The notes under the pieces: model-generated
What the model was told of the DNA's origin: nothing
Databases searched by the model: none
Seen by the model: the letters and a program-made list of their open reading frames with translations, nothing else
DNA from: Singulisphaera acidiphila DSM 18658
GTDB taxonomy: Bacteria; Planctomycetota; Planctomycetia; Isosphaerales; Isosphaeraceae
Length of the DNA stretch: 64,000 nucleotides
Direction of reading: 5' to 3'
NCBI RefSeq assembly: GCF_000242455.2
Contig: NC_019892.1
Span: 5,590,744-5,654,743, forward strand
Position numbers and translations under genes: made by a program
Shown: in pieces, positions 44,056 through 52,763 of the stretch
Numbering within the stretch: position 1 is the stretch's first letter
Layout: every line of letters starts with the position of its first letter

Positions 44056-44080
44056 GCGTGGCAAGCGACTTGGCGGGGGT

Positions 44081-44392
44081 TCAGGCCGCGGGGGCAAGGC
44101 CGTTGAGCAGGAGTTGCCGGAATCCGGGCGTGAGCTTTTGGAACACCACGCGATCACCAGGGATCGCCAAAACCCATTCCAGCCACAACCGGCGATGGGC
44201 CGCCCGCGAGAAGGCGGGTTCGAGGGAGTCAAGAACGGTGCGGACCTGCTTGGGGAGTTGCTCGTGAATTCGTTCGAGCCTTCGCCGTGTGGCCCGCGCC
44301 TTGCGAGCCTGTCGCCGCCGGTTGGTCCGCAACCGCAAGCGAAGTTGCTTCACGGAGAGTCGCGCGCGAGTCCGATCGGTTAAACTGGTCAT
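44081..44392 (-). CDS. Small very basic helical protein
   Basis: 103 residues. The first 45 are rich in Arg and Lys (TDRTRARLSVKQLRLRLRTN, RRRQARKARATRRRLERIHE), suggesting nucleic acid binding or a coiled coil. The C-terminus is hydrophobic and mixed. The ATG overlaps the stop of the upstream membrane-protein gene (ATGA). Not recognised. Confidence 0.5.
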   Translation of the reverse strand: MTSLTDRTRARLSVKQLRLRLRTNRRRQARKARATRRRLERIHEQLPKQVRTVLDSLEPAFSRAAHRRLWLEWVLAIPGDRVVFQKLTPGFRQLLLNGLAPAA

Positions 44393-44910
44393 GGCGGCCT
44401 TCTTGTGTGCGAGGAAGGGCTCTGTGCATACCCCTCATTGCACCAGGGAGGCTCGCCACATTTGTATCCCAAAACGGCAAAAGTCAAGCTAAGGGCATCC
44501 CGCCTTCCTGATCCGGTTACGAATTCCGCGTAATTTCTCGCGTTAATCAAGCTTGCTGAATTCGATAGTTGGAAAAGGGTTTCCTGCAGGTCGACAAGGG
44601 TTTTCATCTGGAGGTCCGCCCGTTGTCGTTTGCGTTGCTCGTTGATCTCCTTGGTCTTGAGCTCGTGTTGGCTCTTCCACGACACATGTTGGCCTACTAG
44701 CAGGAAGCTGCCGCCAACCAGAGCACCGCAAAGGGTGCCGAAAAACTGGATCCAAGGATTCGACGCAGCAGATGCAGCTTGTGCTCCCCCGGGCAAGGTT
44801 GGACCGTGGAGCCAATCCAAGAACGCCGCGGAGAGGAAGCCGCTTACGAAGCACGCGAGGGCACCGGCGGCCCAGTACCTGACATAGCGAGTTCCCATAG
44901 CGAGGGGCAT
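44389..44910 (-). CDS. Hypothetical membrane protein of the lysogeny region
   Basis: 173 residues with two membrane helices (WAAGALACFVSGFLSAAF and IQFFGTLCGALVGGSFLLVG) and a soluble coiled-coil part (SWKSQHELKTKEINEQRKRQ). The last 30 residues (GEPPWCNEGYAQSPSSHTRR) look unnatural, so the frame may have been cut or shifted. It could act in superinfection exclusion, as membrane proteins beside repressors often do (inference). Confidence 0.45.
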   Translation of the reverse strand: MPLAMGTRYVRYWAAGALACFVSGFLSAAFLDWLHGPTLPGGAQAASAASNPWIQFFGTLCGALVGGSFLLVGQHVSWKSQHELKTKEINEQRKRQRADLQMKTLVDLQETLFQLSNSASLINARNYAEFVTGSGRRDALSLTFAVLGYKCGEPPWCNEGYAQSPSSHTRRPP

Positions 44911-45014
44911 CCATCGGGGATTATTCGAACCGGATGCGGGGGAGGGGGTAGGCCGTGCCCACCATTGGCATGAGGCCAGCCGAAACCAGGTTTTAGGTGA
45001 GCCGAAAGGGCGGG

Positions 45015-45653
45015 TTACTTCTTGGGGTCGGAGGGCTTTTTGGCTTTAGGGACCTTACGCCCGCCATCAGTGATAGCCATTCGCTCAACCATAAGGTCGT
45101 TAACTTTATTGATTCGCTTGACCGCCTCGTCCTCCGTATCACCTGCCTCAGCGTTAACACCTAGCTTGGGATCCACCAAAATATAACCACGCTTTGCCGC
45201 CTCCTCGAAGATTGACGCCTCATTTCGGCTCATCCTGTCAACGGCTGCCATGGTCTCGCCCGTCGACTCAGCCTTTGCCACCTCTACGTTGGCCGCTCTG
45301 ATCACCAGCGATCCAATCGCGTGATCCTCGTTCATTGTCCCCATCGACCTGAGTGTTCGGTACACCTTGAGTACAAGCTTTTCGTCGTCCGCTAGCCTAA
45401 TCCCAGGAGGTGCGGACTTCTCGAATCGCTCTGGAAATATTGAGTCCCCATCGTCAGCTAACCACTCGAGCGGAACACCGAAGTGGCGGGCGATTCTCAG
45501 CCCTGCAACCAAATCAGGTTTCGTCTTTCCGCTGAACCAATTGTTGATGGTGGAGACCGATACGCCGCCAGCGATCCCCGCTAAATCGGGGCGGCTGACG
45601 CCATCTATCCGGCACAGAAGATCGAGCTTTTTGTAGAGTTCCATAACCAGCAT
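45015..45653 (-). CDS. XRE-type phage repressor
   Basis: 212 residues from the ATG at 45653 (an ATG at 45644 is an alternative). The N-terminal helix-turn-helix is clear: RPDLAGIAGGVSVSTINNWF, SGKTKPDLVAGLRIARHFGV, PLEWLADDG. There is no LexA/CI-type peptidase domain, so switching would not rely on self-cleavage. It is divergent from the early gene at 45796, the usual arrangement for a lysogeny switch. Confidence 0.8.
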   Translation of the reverse strand: MLVMELYKKLDLLCRIDGVSRPDLAGIAGGVSVSTINNWFSGKTKPDLVAGLRIARHFGVPLEWLADDGDSIFPERFEKSAPPGIRLADDEKLVLKVYRTLRSMGTMNEDHAIGSLVIRAANVEVAKAESTGETMAAVDRMSRNEASIFEEAAKRGYILVDPKLGVNAEAGDTEDEAVKRINKVNDLMVERMAITDGGRKVPKAKKPSDPKK

Positions 45654-45663
45654 TCTGCTCACT

Positions 45664-45746
45664 GATCGCAATATTGTCCATTCGCCAACAGAATTTTGCG
45701 ATCCAGGCAATAAACTGTTTGACGCGACAAAAGATTGCGTTATAGT
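45664..45746 (+). promoter_or_regulatory. Lysogeny switch: operator pair and early promoter
   Basis: On the plus strand TTGACG (45719-45724) and TATAGT (45741-45746) are 16 bases apart, a strong sigma-70-like promoter for the early genes. Upstream, an inverted pair GATCGCAA (45664-45671) and TTGCGATC (45696-45703) is a good candidate operator for the divergent repressor; a further ATTGCG lies within the promoter spacer. Confidence 0.6.
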
Positions 45747-45795
45747 TCAAAGTGTTGGCCGAACGCGTACAAAGTTGAGGCAAGAAGGGAAAGCT

Positions 45796-46017
45796 ATGAA
45801 CGACGGACAACTCTGGAACATCCCCCGTGCCGCTCGCGCACTCGGCAAGGAGAAGAACCGGAAGCTTATCCACAAGCTCATCCTCGGCAAAGGGATCAAG
45901 CATCGCATGTGCGGCCGCGAGATTATCCTTGAACAGGAGGGTTTCGAGGAACTCAAGGTTGCAGTCGCCGAGTGGGATAGCCGGCCGATTCTCAGCAGGA
46001 TGACTGCCTCTGCCTGA
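45796..46017 (+). CDS. Early DNA-binding-like protein (Cro/excisionase position)
   Basis: 73 residues from the ATG at 45796. The compact pattern WNIPRAARALGKEKNRKLIH then HRMCGREIILEQEGFEELKV suggests an AlpA/excisionase-like winged helix. It is the first gene right of the switch, so it may counteract the repressor or start the early programme. Name not certain. Confidence 0.55.
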   Translation: MNDGQLWNIPRAARALGKEKNRKLIHKLILGKGIKHRMCGREIILEQEGFEELKVAVAEWDSRPILSRMTASA

Positions 46018-46170
46018 CGGGCGAATCCTACCCCACGTACGCTTGGTATGACGCCAGACGCTTTCACGTTCTCAAGCCATGGCAGGCTGATCCGTCAAAC
46101 CCGGAAAGCATGACGATGGCCAGTGGCGTTCACTGGCGAGCGTCGAAGGTGCGTACCCAGGAAACCCACG

Positions 46171-46392
46171 ATGGCAACCGCGACGAAGACAACCCGAAGC
46201 CTCAAGGTTCTCTGTCCGTTCTGCCTGGCGGGAGAGTCGATCACCCTCGACTTGAACGACCTCCGAGCCTGCGTCTGTTCGAACTGCTCCGAGGAGTTCA
46301 GCCCGCAAGACGCCTTGGCCAAGGCGAACGAGCTGGTCGTGAAGTGGTCTCAGGTCGTGACCTGGATCGAATCAGCCCCGGTGGGGTCGTGA
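46171..46392 (+). CDS. Small zinc-ribbon protein
   Basis: 73 residues from the ATG at 46171. Two Cys pairs (VLCPFCLAGES and CVCSNCSEEFSPQDAL) form a zinc ribbon, followed by a helix. Typical of early phage proteins that bind nucleic acid or RNA polymerase. The stop overlaps a GTG start of the next small gene. Confidence 0.65.
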   Translation: MATATKTTRSLKVLCPFCLAGESITLDLNDLRACVCSNCSEEFSPQDALAKANELVVKWSQVVTWIESAPVGS

Positions 46393-46583
46393 TCCCCATC
46401 CGCGCAAGAGAGAGGGCCACCGCGACGGCAATCGCGTTGGCCCTGATGAACCTTGAAGCTTTCTCCGACTCTCCGGAGCGAATTGAAGCTGCTCGTTCCT
46501 ACTCACTACTGAGACCTCGGCAGGCAGGATCCATAAACGATGGCAATGACGGCGACGAAGCGGAAGAGAAAGGCCAAGGTTGA
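46389..46583 (+). CDS. Very small protein, GTG start overlapping the zinc-ribbon gene
   Basis: 64 residues. The GTG overlaps the previous stop (GTGA), which is the only argument for the start. The product is a helix (RARERATATAIALALMNLEA) with an acidic tail. It overlaps the next gene by 44 bases. Unrecognised; moderate support from the tight spacing. Confidence 0.4.
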   Translation: MIPIRARERATATAIALALMNLEAFSDSPERIEAARSYSLLRPRQAGSINDGNDGDEAEEKGQG

Positions 46584-46857
46584 CAAGCGGCCCCCGGAAG
46601 ATCCGCCCATCTTGCGCTTCGAGTACCCCCAGCCCCGGCCGGTCCAATGGTTCGTGGCCAGCCACGCGCCCCTGTGGCCGACCACAGCGATTGCACGTGT
46701 CTGGGCCAACGGTGACGAAGCTCGATGCCGTCTCTGCCCTGGACGCGAGTGCATGGCCAGTCATGGCGTCTGCCTGGTCCTGATCTCCAAGGCGGTCCCG
46801 GCTGAGGATGCCGGCCTGTTCAAGCTCGACCCGCCCCAGCCAGAAGGGGGAGACTGA
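46540..46857 (+). CDS. Hypothetical protein of the replication region
   Basis: 105 residues. A strongly basic N-terminus (TATKRKRKAKVDKRPPEDPP) is followed by a compact domain with Cys residues (WANGDEARCRLCPGRECMAS, HGVCLVLISKAVP). Located six bases before the helicase gene, in the same operon. Not recognised. Confidence 0.5.
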   Translation: MAMTATKRKRKAKVDKRPPEDPPILRFEYPQPRPVQWFVASHAPLWPTTAIARVWANGDEARCRLCPGRECMASHGVCLVLISKAVPAEDAGLFKLDPPQPEGGD

Positions 46858-46863
46858 CGCCCT

Positions 46864-48561
46864 ATGGTCAAAGCCCGAAGTAAATCCCGTGGCTTACCTT
46901 CTCTGTCCACGAATGGCGATCTGCCTAACGTCATCGCCATTGATGCCCCCGAACTCCGTTCGCCTCCAAGCAACGTCGAGATCGAAGCCGCGCTGCTCGG
47001 GTCGATACTCAACGACCCGGGCATCCTCCCGGCGATTGTCGATGTTCTGAAGCCGTCCGACTTCTTCCGGGCCGCCCACCAGACCGTCTATCGGATTATC
47101 CTCGAGCTTTACCGGCGAGGGGACCCCGTTGAACCACTCATCGTGGATGACGGCCTTGTCAGGTGCGGATGGAAAAAACATGACGCAACGTTTCTGACTT
47201 CTGAACTCCAGGAGAAATCAGCCCACTCTTTCAATCACGCGTTTCACACCGATACCCTCATCGAGCTATCCCGGGAACGGGACTTCGTCGAAGAGGCAAC
47301 GCAGAAATTAAAGGACATCTACGGGGGTCGTTGGTCTCCTGGCAGCACACTCGAGTCGTTCATCGCTCGACTCACGGAGATCAAGGCCCGGCCGACGACA
47401 ACCAACGCCGTCGCGGCGAAGCTCTTCTCACTCGACATGAAGACCTCGGATTCTTTCTTCCGCGAAGTCTTCAACGTCGAATGGTTTATCGAGGGGGTGT
47501 CAGTTAAGGGTGAGACTGGGGCGATCGGCGGTCCGTCGAAGAGTCTCAAGACCAGCCTCCTTATCGATTACGCTATATCACTCGGATCGGCTACACCCTT
47601 CCTCGGAAAGTTCCGCGTTCCAAGGCCGTTCCGGGTGGGTCTGATCTCTGGTGAGTCGGGACGTCGAGTCATCCAGGCGAACGCCAAGCAGGTCTGTATT
47701 TCGAGGGAGATCCCCCCCTCCGAAGCGGGCGTCTACTGGGGTTTCAACCTACCCCGACTGACCGACGCTCAACACCTGGCTGTGCTTCGAAAGACGATCG
47801 CCGATCACGGACTTGAATGCCTCTGTCTCGATCCGTTCTACCTGATGGTCTTGGCAGGAAGCGCCGGCGTCGACGCATCCAACATGTTCCAGATGGGGCC
47901 GATGCTCCAGGACATCGCGTCCCTTTGCCTCGATGAGGGTTGCACCCCTCTACTTGCTCACCACTTCACCAAGAAGCGAGACGACCCGTTCGCGACCCCG
48001 GCGCTCGGAGACCTCGCTTACGCTGGCATCGGCCAGTTCATGCGGCAATGGATGCTGGTGGCCCCGCGTCAGCAGTTCGACGCGGAGACCGGGAAATTCT
48101 ATCTCCACTTCTGTTATGGCGGATCCGCGGGCCATTGCGGTGAGTTTGCCGTCGACATCGAGGTCGGCAAATTGGAGTCCGACTTCGACGGGCGGAAGTG
48201 GGTTGTCACGATCGCCAGCCCATCTCAGGAACGCCAAACCAAATGGCAACTTCAGGAGGAAAATCGGAGGCGAGAGGCCGAGGCGAAGCTAGCAGCTAAG
48301 GAAGCCGAAACGTCCCGCCTTGAGCGTGAGGGCATGGCTAAGGTCGTCTCGTTCCTGAAAAGGCAGGAGGGCCACCAAGGCACAGCTAACAAGATCCGGG
48401 AAGCGACCGGCTTCAACCTCGACAAGGTGAAACGGCTTCTCTTCCTGCTGGTGGACGAAGCGATCGTTTGCGAAGTCAGGACGACCGCCCCGAAAGGAAA
48501 CGGGGCCACCCAAGACGTGACCGCCTATGCCCTAAACCAGGGTATGGAGGTGACCCCTTGA
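46864..48561 (+). CDS. Replication ATPase: DnaB-N domain plus RepA-like helicase core
   Basis: 565 residues. The N-terminal part matches the DnaB N-domain (SNVEIEAALLGSILNDPGIL, FFRAAHQTVYRIILELYRRG). The ATPase has a Walker A variant GGPSKSLKTS at about 222-231, and ECLCLDPFYLMVLAG as Walker B. After an about 30-residue charged helix comes a winged-helix C-terminal domain (GTANKIREATGFNLDKVKRL). This is a helicase or helicase loader for starting replication of the element. The cluster of short repeats begins right after its stop codon. Confidence 0.8.
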   Translation: MVKARSKSRGLPSLSTNGDLPNVIAIDAPELRSPPSNVEIEAALLGSILNDPGILPAIVDVLKPSDFFRAAHQTVYRIILELYRRGDPVEPLIVDDGLVRCGWKKHDATFLTSELQEKSAHSFNHAFHTDTLIELSRERDFVEEATQKLKDIYGGRWSPGSTLESFIARLTEIKARPTTTNAVAAKLFSLDMKTSDSFFREVFNVEWFIEGVSVKGETGAIGGPSKSLKTSLLIDYAISLGSATPFLGKFRVPRPFRVGLISGESGRRVIQANAKQVCISREIPPSEAGVYWGFNLPRLTDAQHLAVLRKTIADHGLECLCLDPFYLMVLAGSAGVDASNMFQMGPMLQDIASLCLDEGCTPLLAHHFTKKRDDPFATPALGDLAYAGIGQFMRQWMLVAPRQQFDAETGKFYLHFCYGGSAGHCGEFAVDIEVGKLESDFDGRKWVVTIASPSQERQTKWQLQEENRRREAEAKLAAKEAETSRLEREGMAKVVSFLKRQEGHQGTANKIREATGFNLDKVKRLLFLLVDEAIVCEVRTTAPKGNGATQDVTAYALNQGMEVTP

Positions 48562-48574
48562 AGCCAACAGACGT

Positions 48575-48767
48575 AACAGCCGTACGCGGCGATAAACAGC
48601 CGTACTCAACAGCCGTACGCCAGTTCCGTACGGCAGCACAGCTAACAGCCGTACGCGCAGGGGTTTCCCCCTTTAGGGGGAACCCTAGCTGTACGGCTGT
48701 TGGATGGCCGTACCTTGGCGTCTACTTGAAAGATGGCAGTCGCCCCAATCAAAGCCGTACGGCTGTT
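48575..48767. repeat. Iteron cluster, probable replication origin of the element
   Basis: The 12-mer AACAGCCGTACG (last base variable) occurs forward at 48575, 48595, 48608 and 48644 and inverted at 48690-48701 and 48756-48767. Partial copies built on CCGTACGG or GGCCGTACC lie near 48627 and 48706. A G/C-rich hairpin sits in the middle (48661-48685). The cluster lies between the replication helicase gene and the PC4-like gene, as expected for a replication origin; it could also be an operator array. Confidence 0.8.
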
Positions 48768-48792
48768 CGCCGGACCGTGGGGGGGAACCGCC

Positions 48793-49176
48793 ATGTGGCG
48801 TAATCCCAAATATGCCCAGCCTGATCAGCCCGCCGCGCCGGCCGATCAAGGCCAACGCCTCGCCACCTTCGACCGCGGCGAGGGAACCGAGCTCCGCGTC
48901 AATCTGGCCGAGTACAACGGCCACCCCTACATCAGCATCCGGGTATGGGAGCGAAACCAGGCCGGTCAGTGGTGGCCGGTCAAAGGCAAGGGTTGCTCGA
49001 TCCGAATGAACGAGGCCGCCGAGCTGGCCAAGGTCCTCGACCTAGCCGCAATCCGACCGACGTACGTTCCCAAAGCCGCGCGGCCCCAAGCCCGCGAACA
49101 AAAGCCGGCCTCGGCCTACTCGACACCGACGGCAAGCGCGAAACCCTTTGACGAGTTCGGAGGTGAGCATGGTTGA
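48793..49176 (+). CDS. PC4/p15-like single-strand DNA-binding protein
   Basis: 127 residues from the ATG at 48793 with a G-run seven bases upstream; a longer frame to 48733 would run into the iterons. The core LRVNLAEYNGHPYISIRVWE, PVKGKGCSIRMNEAAELAKV matches the PC4 transcriptional coactivator fold, which binds single-stranded DNA. The C-terminal tail is Pro/Ala-rich and disordered. It sits between the iterons and the recombination genes, so a role in replication or late transcription is likely. Confidence 0.7.
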   Translation: MWRNPKYAQPDQPAAPADQGQRLATFDRGEGTELRVNLAEYNGHPYISIRVWERNQAGQWWPVKGKGCSIRMNEAAELAKVLDLAAIRPTYVPKAARPQAREQKPASAYSTPTASAKPFDEFGGEHG

Positions 49177-49363
49177 GAAGCGCGTGATATGTGACAGGTG
49201 CAAAAAAGTCATTATCGATCATCACTCGATCTTGACGCTTGAGTTCAACGCCCCGTCGGATACCCGCGACGCCATGGATATCTGTTTCGACTGCACCTCC
49301 CTGCTTTTGGGTTGGATGGCCGCCGGCAACCCCGCCGCCGAACTGGAGATCAACGGACAATGA
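49169..49363 (+). CDS. Small Cys-pair zinc-binding protein
   Basis: 64 residues from the ATG at 49169, overlapping the upstream gene by eight bases. Two Cys pairs (ICDRCKKVI and ICFDCTSLLL) bracket a beta-hairpin, a zinc-ribbon layout. Its TGA overlaps the next ATG. Partner unknown. Confidence 0.6.
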   Translation: MVEKRVICDRCKKVIIDHHSILTLEFNAPSDTRDAMDICFDCTSLLLGWMAAGNPAAELEINGQ

Positions 49364-49605
49364 GCCTCAAAGCGAAAGCCGAAGTGAATCAGCGTGAAAT
49401 CCTGGCGTTGCCCGCGGACTGCCAGACCCTCCTGTCCAAGGCCCAGGTCGCGGCCGCGCTCTCCCTCTCGGTCCGCAAGGTCGAGGAGATGATCAGCGCC
49501 GCCGAGTTCCCCAAGCCCGATCTCCGGATCACGGGCAACCTGCCTCGGTGGCGGGTCGGGACGCTAAACGCGTGGATCGACGCCCAGTCTTCCAAGAGGA
49601 ACTGA
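49360..49605 (+). CDS. Excisionase/AlpA-like HTH protein
   Basis: 81 residues. LLSKAQVAAALSLSVRKVEE, MISAAEFPKPDLRITGNLPR, WRVGTLNAWID is the standard AlpA/MerR-type winged helix with the conserved W-R. It lies two bases before the integrase gene, so it probably steers integrase toward excision. The ATG overlaps the preceding stop (ATGA). Confidence 0.75.
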   Translation: MSLKAKAEVNQREILALPADCQTLLSKAQVAAALSLSVRKVEEMISAAEFPKPDLRITGNLPRWRVGTLNAWIDAQSSKRN

Positions 49606-49607
49606 CG

Positions 49608-50771
49608 ATGCCCGGAGTTTGGAAGAGGCCTTCGGACCGGGCCCGCGGCAAGGTCGGCAAGTGGACCATCTGGTGGATCGATGAGCACGGGAAGCGCAAG
49701 CGAAAAGCCGCGTTCACCGACAAGGGCAAGTCGCTCGAACTGGCTCACCATCTCGAGGCCGAGGCGCGGCGGGTCCGGGAGGGGATCGTCGACCCCGGGG
49801 ACCGGTCGCGCCGCGAGGCGGCGCTCAAGCCCCTCGAAACGCACATCGTCGATTATGAATCGGCCCTGCTGGCCAAGGGGGACAAGGCAAAGCACGCGCA
49901 TGACATCGCCTCTGCCATCCGGCGACTTCTGGCGAGCGCTACCGTCGACTCGATCGCGGATCTCTCCTCCGACCGGATTCAGGAGGCGCTTGGCCGGCTC
50001 AAGACGAAGCGTTCGGCGCGGACGGCAAACCACGCGCTCGGCGCGGTGAAGGCATGGTCGAAATGGCTGGTCCGGGGGAAGCGAATCAAGGAGAGCTCGG
50101 TCGATCACCTGACCCCGTACAACGCCATGGCGGACCGGAAGTATGTCCGCCGCGCGCTGACCAAGCCGGAGCTCGAGCGGTTGCTCAACGCGGCTGCCTC
50201 GGGTCCGGATGTGAAGCTCTCGCGCAAGGGGTATCCGCTGGTCGTGATCTCCGGGCCCTCGCGAGCGATGCTCTATCGGCTGGCGATGGCGACCGGCTTC
50301 CGGGCCAATGAGCTCCGGTCCCTGACTCCCGAGTCCTTCGATCTGGGGGAGCAACCGACGATCACGGTCCAGGCGACCATCTCCAAGCGCGGTCAGCTCG
50401 ACGTCCAGCCGATTACGAAGGACATGGCCGAGGTGTTCAAGCCCTGGCTTGCGACCCTCGAGCCCGGCAAGCCGGTCCTACCCGTTCCCGAGAAGACGGC
50501 CAAGCTGCTCCGCTTCGACCTGGCCGCCGCGGGGATCCCGGTCGGGGATGCGAAGAAGGATATTCTCGACTTTCACTCGCTACGTCACAGCTACATCACG
50601 CATCTCATCATGGCTGGAGTCAATCCGAAGATCGTCCAGACCTTGGCGCGACACTCGACGATCACTCTGACCTTGGACCGCTACACCCATCTCGAAGACG
50701 GAGACACGCGGGCTGCACTTGAGGGGGTGGATGCTCCCAAGCCCCCTGCGGAAAAGTCGGACGCCGGTTAG
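49608..50771 (+). CDS. int: Tyrosine integrase of the element
   Basis: 387 residues from the ATG at 49608. An N-terminal arm-binding region (WTIWWIDEHGKRKRKAAFTD) and a core-binding SAM-like domain precede the catalytic part, with Arg in MATGFRANELRSL, HxxR in SLRHSYITH and Tyr in LDRYTHLEDGD. The gene ends about 140 bases from the intact tRNA-Lys, the site it uses. Confidence 0.92.
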   Translation: MPGVWKRPSDRARGKVGKWTIWWIDEHGKRKRKAAFTDKGKSLELAHHLEAEARRVREGIVDPGDRSRREAALKPLETHIVDYESALLAKGDKAKHAHDIASAIRRLLASATVDSIADLSSDRIQEALGRLKTKRSARTANHALGAVKAWSKWLVRGKRIKESSVDHLTPYNAMADRKYVRRALTKPELERLLNAAASGPDVKLSRKGYPLVVISGPSRAMLYRLAMATGFRANELRSLTPESFDLGEQPTITVQATISKRGQLDVQPITKDMAEVFKPWLATLEPGKPVLPVPEKTAKLLRFDLAAAGIPVGDAKKDILDFHSLRHSYITHLIMAGVNPKIVQTLARHSTITLTLDRYTHLEDGDTRAALEGVDAPKPPAEKSDAG

Positions 50772-50913
50772 TTCGCCATGGGGCGCACAGGATTCGTTCG
50801 GTCTCGCACCTGTGTGGGTTTGTTCGCATGGACGGGTGTCACCCGTCCCACATTTCACCCTTCCGAACTGCTTAGCACGCGAGCAGTTGCGCTGTTATGC
50901 GCGGTTGCTCGCC

Positions 50914-50988
<75 letters not shown>

Positions 50989-51014
50989 GGCCTTCGTTGC
51001 TGGCCGTGAGGATG

Positions 51015-51043
51015 ATTATGCCAGAGGGCCCCCGTGATATCAA
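51015..51043 (-). promoter_or_regulatory. Promoter of tRNA-Lys
   Basis: On the minus strand TTGATA (51043-51038) and CATAAT (51020-51015) are 17 bases apart, and the -10 ends 26 bases upstream of the tRNA 5' end. Spacing and sequence fit a sigma-70-type promoter. Confidence 0.65.
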
Positions 51044-51218
51044 GCCCCTACTGGCGGACTTTCTCAAACACGATCGACGGGCGGTCGAGATGGTCGGATT
51101 GAGCGGAATGCAAGCTTAATAAGGTTGTTTGCGGGCCGTCGATGGACAGGCTGAGCCGGGAACGGGACGGCGAAAGGCGGGGACTCCGGTAGAGGCCCCG
51201 CCTTGGGGTTGGCTTGCC

Positions 51219-52541
51219 TCAGGCAGGGCCGAGGTTGTAGAGGTCGCGCGGGGTGTCGTGGAGGATCTGGTGGAGGAGGGCTGGGAGGTCGGTTTCCTCG
51301 TAATAGCCCGACGTGACCAGGTGGGAGAGGGACGCGGCGACTGCTTTCTTGACGACTTGCAGCTTGCCGTAGGTCCATTCGACGTACGAGGCGTCGGAGA
51401 GGAAGCCGCCGACCTTTGTCATCGGGGCCATCTGCACCCGCATCCCGAAAATCTTTTCGATCGTGGCCGGGAAGAAGTTGTGTCCCCAGTAGCCCGATGC
51501 GTAAACGTTGGGGAACTGCCGGGCCAGGATGGCCGTCTCGTGGGTCAGGACGTCGGAGGCCATCAGCAGGTCGAACCGGGCGTTGCCGAAGTGGTGGAAC
51601 GCGCGGGCCATCTCGCTCGTCCAACTCTCCTGGAACCGCGGGATGCTCTTGCCGTCGCCGATGAAGGACTCGGCACCCACCGTAACCTGAAGCGCTCGCT
51701 GATGGTCGTGGTGCCAGCCGAGGACTTGCCAGGTGACGAACCGAACGAGAATGTCGATGTCCTGATCGGACAGACTGCCGTTGGTCGCGGCCTGGGTCAG
51801 CACCCGGTGCGTCTGGATCTCGTCCGGAGGGAGGAACCGTTGCCCGATTGGGAGGTCTGTGCTTGCGAATCGGACCGGGCCGGTGATGGTCCGGTCGAGC
51901 CAGTCGCGGAGCAGACGCGACAATGCTTCGGTGGTCGCGGGGCGTTCGCCCAGGAGTTGGACGAGGACTTCGTAGTACTCACCCTTGGTGGTACGGCCGG
52001 TGAAGAAGGGGGCGAGGTCGGTGGCGGCCCCGGGGCTGAACAGGTAGTGGGCGTCGAGCTTGAACAGGACGTTGGCCGGGTTCTTGGCCGGGTCTTTGCT
52101 CCGGTTCCCGAGGCTGGTGACGACCGTCTCGATGTGGCAGCGCTCGCCCAGCACCGTGGGGGCCCAGGTGGGGTCTTGCCCGGTCTTGGCCACTGCGTCG
52201 AAGAGGTCGCGGTAGTTCGACTCGGTCAGGTCCGGATCGAAGAAGTCGAAGAGGTCGCGGAAGATCCGGTAGAGGCACCAGGAGGTTGCCGTGTTGCGCA
52301 TCTTGCGCAGGTAGGGGATCGTGCGGCGAACCCGTTCGTCGGCGGGGAGGTCGGAGGAGAAGTCGGCGGCCGGCATTCCGACGGCGCGGAGTTCGGTCTG
52401 GACCCCGTGGTCGCTCATCAAGCTCGCCAGGTCGGGCGCATTGGGCTGGTCGCAGCGGATGTGGGTGTGTGGGTCGATGATCGGCGTGTCGGCGATCATC
52501 CGTTCAATGCGCTGGGCCAGGCTGGGCTCGCTCGTAAACAT
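51219..52541 (-). CDS. Amidohydrolase / glucuronate-isomerase-like protein
   Basis: 440 residues. The metal-binding DPHTHI is near residue 25, followed by a TIM-barrel pattern. RNTATSWCLYRIFRDLFDFF and LMASDVLTHETAILARQFPN, YASGYWGHNFFPATIEKIF match planctomycete relatives of uronate isomerase (UxaC). It may isomerise uronic acids or act as a related hydrolase; no uronate pathway genes are nearby. Stands alone. Confidence 0.7.
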   Translation of the reverse strand: MFTSEPSLAQRIERMIADTPIIDPHTHIRCDQPNAPDLASLMSDHGVQTELRAVGMPAADFSSDLPADERVRRTIPYLRKMRNTATSWCLYRIFRDLFDFFDPDLTESNYRDLFDAVAKTGQDPTWAPTVLGERCHIETVVTSLGNRSKDPAKNPANVLFKLDAHYLFSPGAATDLAPFFTGRTTKGEYYEVLVQLLGERPATTEALSRLLRDWLDRTITGPVRFASTDLPIGQRFLPPDEIQTHRVLTQAATNGSLSDQDIDILVRFVTWQVLGWHHDHQRALQVTVGAESFIGDGKSIPRFQESWTSEMARAFHHFGNARFDLLMASDVLTHETAILARQFPNVYASGYWGHNFFPATIEKIFGMRVQMAPMTKVGGFLSDASYVEWTYGKLQVVKKAVAASLSHLVTSGYYEETDLPALLHQILHDTPRDLYNLGPA

Positions 52542-52763
52542 CGTTGGCTCGAAGGGGTCAGTGCTCGGTCGTTGAGGAGTAGGCGATTCGGTTCGAACGG
52601 CTCATCATGAAGCCCGTGCGGAGCACTGTCAATGCGAGCGTTAAAGGAGTGGAAGCCGCGCTGGGGCAATTTTCAGGCAATAGGCTCGGCGGGGGGTGTT
52701 GGATATAATTGAGAATCGGTTGCGGAAACCGACGGTCGACTGGGCTTTAGGCAGGATCAGGTC

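Noticed and set aside
48575..48767. CRISPR array
   Set aside because: The repeats are 12 bases long, irregularly spaced and occur in both directions, unlike CRISPR repeats; no cas gene is near.
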